In this document: positions 13,725 through 17,551 of the stretch, piece by piece | How the letters are laid out: every line of letters begins with the position of its first letter | How positions within the stretch are numbered: position 1 is the first letter of the stretch | Assembly: GCA_041674865.1 (NCBI GenBank) | Contig: JBAYUX010000028.1 | Location: forward strand, 1-17,551 | DNA from: CALREA01 sp041674865 | GTDB taxonomy: Bacteria > Patescibacteriota > Gracilibacteria > UBA1369 > UBA12463 | Direction of reading: 5' to 3' | DNA length: 17,551 bases | Position numbers and translations under genes: made by a program | Notes under the pieces: model-generated | Database searches by the model: none | What the model saw: the letters and a program-made list of their open reading frames with translations, nothing else | Told to the model about the DNA's origin: nothing

Positions 13725-13735
13725 GACAGAAAACG

Positions 13736-14437
13736 CTAGTAATTAAGCAAGTACGAGGTATATTCTCGGGAACCAATATTGCCTGTGCCACCACGATCCC
13801 AGGAGATATGAACCTTCATCTCAATAGCATCAGCGTATTTTTTTGTAAGCGTTATCTTGCGACAAAACTGTGGTTTTTGATCGACGGGAGCGACGGGATC
13901 GGGACTATACATAATGCCGTTATAGATATCATCCGGGTTAGCGGTTTTGTTGAGATAGATAGCGAATGGGCTCGCTGATCCAGCCGTAAAGGCTTCGCAT
14001 TGCGCAAGTTCATTATTACTCGTCTCGTCGAGATGGTAGTAATTATCCCCAGGTTTTCCTGAGAGGAGGGCGTAAACATATTCAGTGTTGATATTGCTAG
14101 CAAGCTCTTTCGGATTCACCTTTGGACAGTCTTTTTCTTCGAAACGAATATCCCAACAATTTTTATTATCAGCAAATCGAATCCAGTTCGTATCACGAAC
14201 CATTTTCAAATGTTCAAACGCCTCACGGGCAAGGTATCTCGCCTGAAACTGTCGCTGAATATCCGTGCTCGTCCGATTCGACTGAATAATCATAAACGTC
14301 GCTGCACCACTCGTCGTCGTCAACACAAAGAGTGCAATCAAGATTTCGAGGAGTGTCTCCCCTTTTCGAGTCTTCCGCCAAGACGCACAAAACGTACGCG
14401 CAGCCACACCAATAATATTATTCAGGGACGCCCACAT
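13736..14437 (-). CDS. PilV-like pseudopilin with GETLLEI motif (233 aa)
   Basis: The prepilin motif is KGETLLEILIALFVLTT, with Glu in place of the usual Phe at +1 and with the invariant Glu at +5 retained. The GETLLEI variant recurs in Patescibacteria. The leader is long (about 26 residues, MWASLNNIIGVAARTFCASW and a basic end). After the hydrophobic helix, FQARYLAREAFEHLKMVRDTNW is the typical PilV/GspI-like helical region, followed by a globular domain with paired Cys. Its start overlaps the end of the upstream FimT-like gene by 20 bp, so translation is probably coupled. An internal start giving a shorter leader cannot be excluded. Confidence 0.85.
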   Translation of the reverse strand: MWASLNNIIGVAARTFCASWRKTRKGETLLEILIALFVLTTTSGAATFMIIQSNRTSTDIQRQFQARYLAREAFEHLKMVRDTNWIRFADNKNCWDIRFEEKDCPKVNPKELASNINTEYVYALLSGKPGDNYYHLDETSNNELAQCEAFTAGSASPFAIYLNKTANPDDIYNGIMYSPDPVAPVDQKPQFCRKITLTKKYADAIEMKVHISWDRGGTGNIGSREYTSYLLNY

Positions 14438-15008
14438 TCGAGTAGAGAGTTATGGATTTTTTGAGAGCGGTGTTGTTACAGGTAGATCCATCGCAGAACT
14501 CAAGAATGATAGCATTAACACCTTGAGAGTTATATCCAGGATTGAACGTACCAAATGGAGTCAGGTAAGAAAATTGCGTAATGAGTGGCGCAGTGACGCC
14601 AGCAGGATAGGTCGGAGTAATGACGGTTTGAGGATTGCGGCAATAAGAATCAAGAATGTTCTTCGCAAGAATATTCTTTTCCGTATCATCTTCGAAGAAA
14701 AATTGGACAATTTTTTTGCCACTTCCAGCGCAAGTCGCATCGTCAATAATAGCTACACCAAAGCTTTTTGGGACACATAGCGTTCCAGCATTCGGAGCAA
14801 GCGTGCAATTAACCTGTTTCCCATTAAGAGAATAGCTTCTAGCTATATCAAGAAAACTCAAAAACCGATCGCGCATATCATTCACACGCGCACTTCGCTG
14901 AACATTAATAAGACCACGGAGTCCGGATACCGTAAGAATCGCCATAATCGTAACAACGAGAAGGACTTCAATAAGGGTGAACGCTTGACGTTTCGATGAG
15001 TGACGCAC
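14418..15008 (-). CDS. FimT/GspH-like pseudopilin (196 aa)
   Basis: The prepilin motif is QAFTLIEVLLVVTIMAILTV, with Ala instead of Gly at -1. Prepilin peptidases usually require Gly there, although Ala is tolerated in some systems. Helix and domain follow the FimT/GspH pattern (RDRFLSFLDIARSYSLNGK), then a beta-rich region with several Cys and the C-terminal section EFCDGSTCNNTALKKSITLYSNVG. GspH/FimT proteins are minor pilins that initiate fibre assembly. The start is GTG at 15008; no ATG in this frame gives a proper leader. It is the first gene of the operon. Confidence 0.88.
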   Translation of the reverse strand: MRHSSKRQAFTLIEVLLVVTIMAILTVSGLRGLINVQRSARVNDMRDRFLSFLDIARSYSLNGKQVNCTLAPNAGTLCVPKSFGVAIIDDATCAGSGKKIVQFFFEDDTEKNILAKNILDSYCRNPQTVITPTYPAGVTAPLITQFSYLTPFGTFNPGYNSQGVNAIILEFCDGSTCNNTALKKSITLYSNVGVPE

Positions 15009-15033
15009 GAGTGAGGAGTCAGTGAGTAGGTTC

Positions 15034-15063
15034 AGTGTAACAAATTTTTTAGGAATTTGTTAG
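15034..15063 (-). promoter_or_regulatory. Pilin operon promoter with inverted repeat in its spacer
   Basis: On the minus strand CTAACA (15058-15063), 18 bp and TACACT (15034-15039) form a weak promoter. The inverted repeat TAACAAATT / AATTTGTTA (15038-15046, 15054-15062; loop of 7) fills the spacer almost exactly. A protein bound there would block the polymerase, so it is a candidate operator. The RNA hairpin alternative is weaker because it has no GC base. Confidence 0.4.
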
Positions 15064-15202
15064 AAATTTGTAAGGTTTTGGTAATGTCGGTGCGCTAGAG
15101 TTACGGTATCTCGAAAGAGCTGTTCTTTGAAACCAGCGGGAAAATGCAAGAAAAGCAAATCCTACTGGTCAAAAGGGCCTTACACAATAACCTACATCAC
15201 AT
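15064..15202 (+). other. Leader region upstream of the 15216 gene
   Basis: About 140 nt without a gene. It contains a small GAAA-capped hairpin (CTC-GAAA-GAG, 15110-15119) and several possible short stems (CCAG/CTGG). I see no clear -35/-10 pair. The promoter for the two plus-strand genes must lie here or further left, but I cannot place it with confidence. Confidence 0.3.
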
Positions 15203-15208
15203 GGAGGA
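15203..15208 (+). promoter_or_regulatory. Strong Shine-Dalgarno deciding the start at 15216
   Basis: GGAGGA followed by a 7-nt spacer precedes the ATG at 15216. It argues against the in-frame ATG at 15144, which has no such site. Such a ribosome binding site is rare in this window. Confidence 0.85.
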
Positions 15209-15215
15209 ACAGAAA

Positions 15216-16019
15216 ATGGAACGGAAGAATTGGAAGTCGTACTGGAAGCGCGCGGTCACGGTGCTCGGCATCCTGATCGCCTCGGTCATCACGGTACTCA
15301 CGCTCGCTCAGTGTCAGAGTCCTGGCTACGAAGGCATGTTCGCGAACAAGGATGATGTCAGTGCAGACAAGCAGGGCAACATCAAGGACGCGACGGACAA
15401 CAACAAGAGCAGCGAGGTCAACAATTCTGGCACGAGCCAGAACAAGGAGGATCCGAAGAACGACATCACGGCAGATCGTGATGTGAAGAGTGGCAGCAGT
15501 CAGAATTCCGCAACGCAGACGCCGATCTTTCAGAAAGACGAGACAAGCAGTTCGGTCTGGTTCAACAGTGAGCCGCACAACTACACGGTCAAGTTTCCAG
15601 ACTGGATGAACAAGAAGGTCACGGAAGACGACGACTTGGTGTTGAGCGGTAACTCGGCTGGGAAGGAGGTGCTCGACGAGAGTGAGAAGTTGGTCACGCC
15701 ACACTTCACAATTTCGACAAAGTACTTCACCTACAGCAAGTACACCGACGGCGAGTTCGATACGTGGTTCGCGAAGTTGCAGGGTTCGCCTGATGAGACG
15801 GTTAACTACAAGGGCATGGTGCTCAAGTTGGCCTCGGTCGATTCCGGTGGACCATACATGCGTCGCACCCTCACGCCTATCACTATGAGTGGTGCCGTGC
15901 AGCTCGACTTGGTCTATTACTCGAACCCCGACATCAGTGATGAGAACTTCAATACGAAGGTCAAGGAGGCTTTCTACTCGATCATCAATCAGACTCAGGA
16001 GCTCTACCTGAGCATGTAA
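15216..16019 (+). CDS. Membrane-anchored extracytoplasmic protein, unknown family (267 aa)
   Basis: A basic start (MERKNWKSYWKR) precedes a hydrophobic helix (VTVLGILIASVITVLTLAQC). It is either an uncleaved anchor or a poor lipobox (LAQC has Gln at -1). A long disordered Asp/Asn/Ser/Lys linker of about 80 residues follows, then a folded C-terminal half with SEPHNYTVKFPDWMNKK, HFTISTKYFTYSKYTDGEFDTWFAKL and YMRRTLTPITM. The latter resembles the PsbP-like fold only in its opening strand, so no family is assigned. Lysine codons are almost all AAG, and GC is much higher than in genes to the left. It is probably cotranscribed with the M23 peptidase gene that begins 29 nt downstream. Confidence 0.8.
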   Translation: MERKNWKSYWKRAVTVLGILIASVITVLTLAQCQSPGYEGMFANKDDVSADKQGNIKDATDNNKSSEVNNSGTSQNKEDPKNDITADRDVKSGSSQNSATQTPIFQKDETSSSVWFNSEPHNYTVKFPDWMNKKVTEDDDLVLSGNSAGKEVLDESEKLVTPHFTISTKYFTYSKYTDGEFDTWFAKLQGSPDETVNYKGMVLKLASVDSGGPYMRRTLTPITMSGAVQLDLVYYSNPDISDENFNTKVKEAFYSIINQTQELYLSM

Positions 16020-16036
16020 CGCTTTCATGAGCGTTC

Positions 16037-16044
16037 GGAGGAAG
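16037..16044 (+). promoter_or_regulatory. Shine-Dalgarno of the M23 peptidase gene
   Basis: GGAGGAAG lies 4 nt before the ATG at 16049. Together with the site at 15203 it marks these two genes as differing from the rest of the window in translation initiation. Confidence 0.8.
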
Positions 16045-16048
16045 TGTC

Positions 16049-17551
16049 ATGTTGCACGGAAAATTCGGCAGTCGCCTGTTCATCAAGGCGCTGGTCTGTA
16101 TCAGCGTTATCTTCAACCTCAGCCTCGCGAGCATCTTCACGCCCATCGCGTACGCGCTCCCCTCCGCCGATCCAACGAGCATGGTCTTCACCGACCCGAT
16201 CTACGAGGAGTGGAAGGACACGTGGCAGAGTGGCACGACGGCGCTCTACGATCTCAACACGAAGAAGGGCGAGATCAAGGACGTCTGCGGCAAGGTCACC
16301 GACTGGTCGGCTGGTCACGCCTACGACGGCCATCAGGGTTGGGACCGGAACATCCCCAACGACAACGGCGTGTATCCGGTTTTCGCCATTGGCCCTGGCA
16401 TCGTCGAAAAGATGGCGGACGACTGCATCAAGGGTGACAAGGGTTGTCATGGGGGCGCGGGTAACTACGTCTTCATGCGGCACAACAAGTCGGTCGTGAG
16501 CAAGTTCTTTCATCTCGCGCAGAACAAGGTCTTCGTCAAGTCGAGCCAATGGGTTGATCGTTTTCATCCTATTGGTCTCGGCGGTTCGACGGGCAACTCA
16601 GACGGCGAACATGTTCACGTGCAGATTGAAATCGATGGCGTCGCTGTCGATCCAATCTCGCTCGCTGCGCAGTGGTCACCGCCACTCGTGGTCGATCAGA
16701 ATTCGTGCAACGTCGACCCTCAGCACAATCTCATTCAGTATCAGTCGCTCGATCAGTTCGTCGCAGAAAAATTCAAAGCATTCTCGACGACACTGAGCAA
16801 TAACGGCTACGCGCTGAGTAAGAAAAAGTACTGGCTGCTCGACTCGCACGGCGTAGACAACAAAGACATCATCATCGAAGAGTACATCAAAGGTGGTGAT
16901 AAGTCGGCGCTCATTTACGATTTGGTTGGTCATGGCGCGCAGGCAATCTTCATACCGCATGCGGTACTGAAGTGGTGGTTTGAGCAGGGCTCGGTGTATG
17001 GGTATGGAAAGCCGCTCGCAAGCGTTGCGCTTGCGAGCGGCCCCAACATCTACACCACCGAGTTTTACTTCGAACAGGGCTCCGTCAAAATGACCTCGTC
17101 ATTCCCTGACGATCCCAGCGCCACGCTCACCGCATCAGCCTACCCAGACAATGTGGCTCCAGGAATGTTTGCCGACGGATGGTATGCCGGAAAGTCCTAC
17201 GCCTTCATCAACTCCTTCGTGAAAAACGGCGGGAGCAAGAAGGTTGGCTATCCGACTACTCAGAATTCGACAACACCCTTTGTCCACGACTGGTCCGGCT
17301 ACAGTGTCCAGGTTTTCAGTGGTGGTTCGCTCGGATCATGCGGCATCATGCTGCAAAAGACGAACGATAACTTCCAGGCATTTCTCATCCCGGGAAAGAT
17401 CTGGACGACCTACCACGCACCAACCCAGGGTCCCGACATCTTCGGTGCGCCGATCAACGATGTCTACTTCGACACGCAGTTCGCGATGAATCGCCAAGAC
17501 TTCGAAAAAGGCATGTCCATTCTCGAATCCGGCGAAGTGATCACGAGCAGC
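16049..17551 (+). CDS. Secreted M23 (LytM-type) endopeptidase with LGFP-like repeats, 3'-partial
   Basis: The frame is open for 501 codons and continues past the window end. A signal peptide (basic MLHGKFGSR, hydrophobic core, AYA at residues 34-36) is followed by an M23 zinc endopeptidase domain at about 76-205. The ligands and catalytic residues are all present: His95 and Asp99 in GHQGWD, His155 in FFHLAQ, and His188/His190 in GNSDGEHVHVQIEIDG. The enzyme should cleave peptidoglycan cross-bridges. The C-terminal part repeats motifs such as FEQGSVYGYG (311-320), FEQGSV (341-346), VGYPTTQ (399-405) and FGAPIN (465-470). These resemble LGFP cell-wall-binding repeats, and more may follow beyond the end. 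It has a good ribosome binding site and sits behind the anchored protein. Confidence 0.9.
   Translation, partial: MLHGKFGSRLFIKALVCISVIFNLSLASIFTPIAYALPSADPTSMVFTDPIYEEWKDTWQSGTTALYDLNTKKGEIKDVCGKVTDWSAGHAYDGHQGWDRNIPNDNGVYPVFAIGPGIVEKMADDCIKGDKGCHGGAGNYVFMRHNKSVVSKFFHLAQNKVFVKSSQWVDRFHPIGLGGSTGNSDGEHVHVQIEIDGVAVDPISLAAQWSPPLVVDQNSCNVDPQHNLIQYQSLDQFVAEKFKAFSTTLSNNGYALSKKKYWLLDSHGVDNKDIIIEEYIKGGDKSALIYDLVGHGAQAIFIPHAVLKWWFEQGSVYGYGKPLASVALASGPNIYTTEFYFEQGSVKMTSSFPDDPSATLTASAYPDNVAPGMFADGWYAGKSYAFINSFVKNGGSKKVGYPTTQNSTTPFVHDWSGYSVQVFSGGSLGSCGIMLQKTNDNFQAFLIPGKIWTTYHAPTQGPDIFGAPINDVYFDTQFAMNRQDFEKGMSILESGEVITSS
17011..17041 (+). repeat. Perfect 14-bp inverted repeat inside the M23 gene
   Basis: GCCGCTCGCAAGCG, a 3-nt TTG loop and its exact reverse complement lie in the coding region, translated as KPLASVALASGP (residues 321-332). 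No T-tract follows, so it is not a terminator. It falls between two LGFP-like repeats. Confidence 0.9.

Noticed and set aside
15038..15075. Repeated ATTTGT units as a possible CRISPR-like or tandem array
   Set aside because: Only two or three imperfect AT-rich units; better explained by the inverted repeat.
15192..16028. 278-codon open frame on the minus strand
   Set aside because: It is antisense to the 15216 gene, Arg/Val/Leu-rich with no domain-like pattern, and arises from the GC-rich codons of the real gene.
16027..16499. Two plus-strand open frames at the start of the M23 gene
   Set aside because: They are Arg/Ser-rich out-of-frame readings. The frame from 16049 has a signal peptide, M23 motifs and a ribosome binding site.
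16025..16567. 180-codon open frame on the minus strand
   Set aside because: Antisense to the M23 peptidase, whose catalytic motifs are intact. Composition is typical of a shadow frame.

Overview
The window looks like a stretch of a small-genome bacterial chromosome, most likely from the Candidate Phyla Radiation (Patescibacteria). This is inferred from four things: short, tightly packed genes; almost no Shine-Dalgarno sequences; type IV pilin-like genes carrying the GETLLEI variant of the prepilin motif; and several unfamiliar small envelope proteins. TGA is used as an ordinary stop (uppP and the small membrane protein ending at 3313), which argues against the lineages that read UGA as glycine. 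No mobile element, CRISPR array, rRNA or replication origin was seen.

Layout. At the left end are an RRM RNA-binding protein (-), a YgjP-type zinc metallopeptidase (+) and undecaprenyl-diphosphatase UppP (-). The last two converge and overlap by 50 bp. Next come a class II tRNA-Ser(GCT) with its own promoter, a SAM methyltransferase-like protein, and a two-gene unit (small membrane protein plus START/AHSA1-like protein). Then come two tandem paralogous lipoprotein-like proteins of no recognised family and a third, clear lipoprotein. Enolase follows on the minus strand. Divergent from it is a rhodanese gene with an apparent frameshift near its 5' end, overlapping a PEP-synthase-like phosphotransferase that lacks the PEP-binding barrel. 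A DUF378 protein follows, then a roughly 90-nt composite hairpin, a CtpA-like S41 protease, and a minus-strand operon of three pseudopilin genes.

The last 2.3 kb (from about 15200) is different: visibly higher GC, AAG-rich lysine usage and two strong GGAGG ribosome binding sites. It encodes a membrane-anchored protein of unknown family and a large secreted M23 endopeptidase with LGFP-like repeats. The M23 gene runs off the end of the window.

Common themes are envelope and cell-wall biology (UppP, lipoproteins, pseudopilins, CtpA, M23) and central metabolism (enolase, PEP-utilising enzyme). Regulation appears to use sigma70-like promoters. Several have the -10 box only 5-8 nt upstream of the ATG, which implies leaderless mRNAs. 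Three envelope genes share an identical or near-identical CTCCTAA motif 9-10 nt upstream of the ATG. No function is claimed for this motif, but its spacing is strikingly constant.
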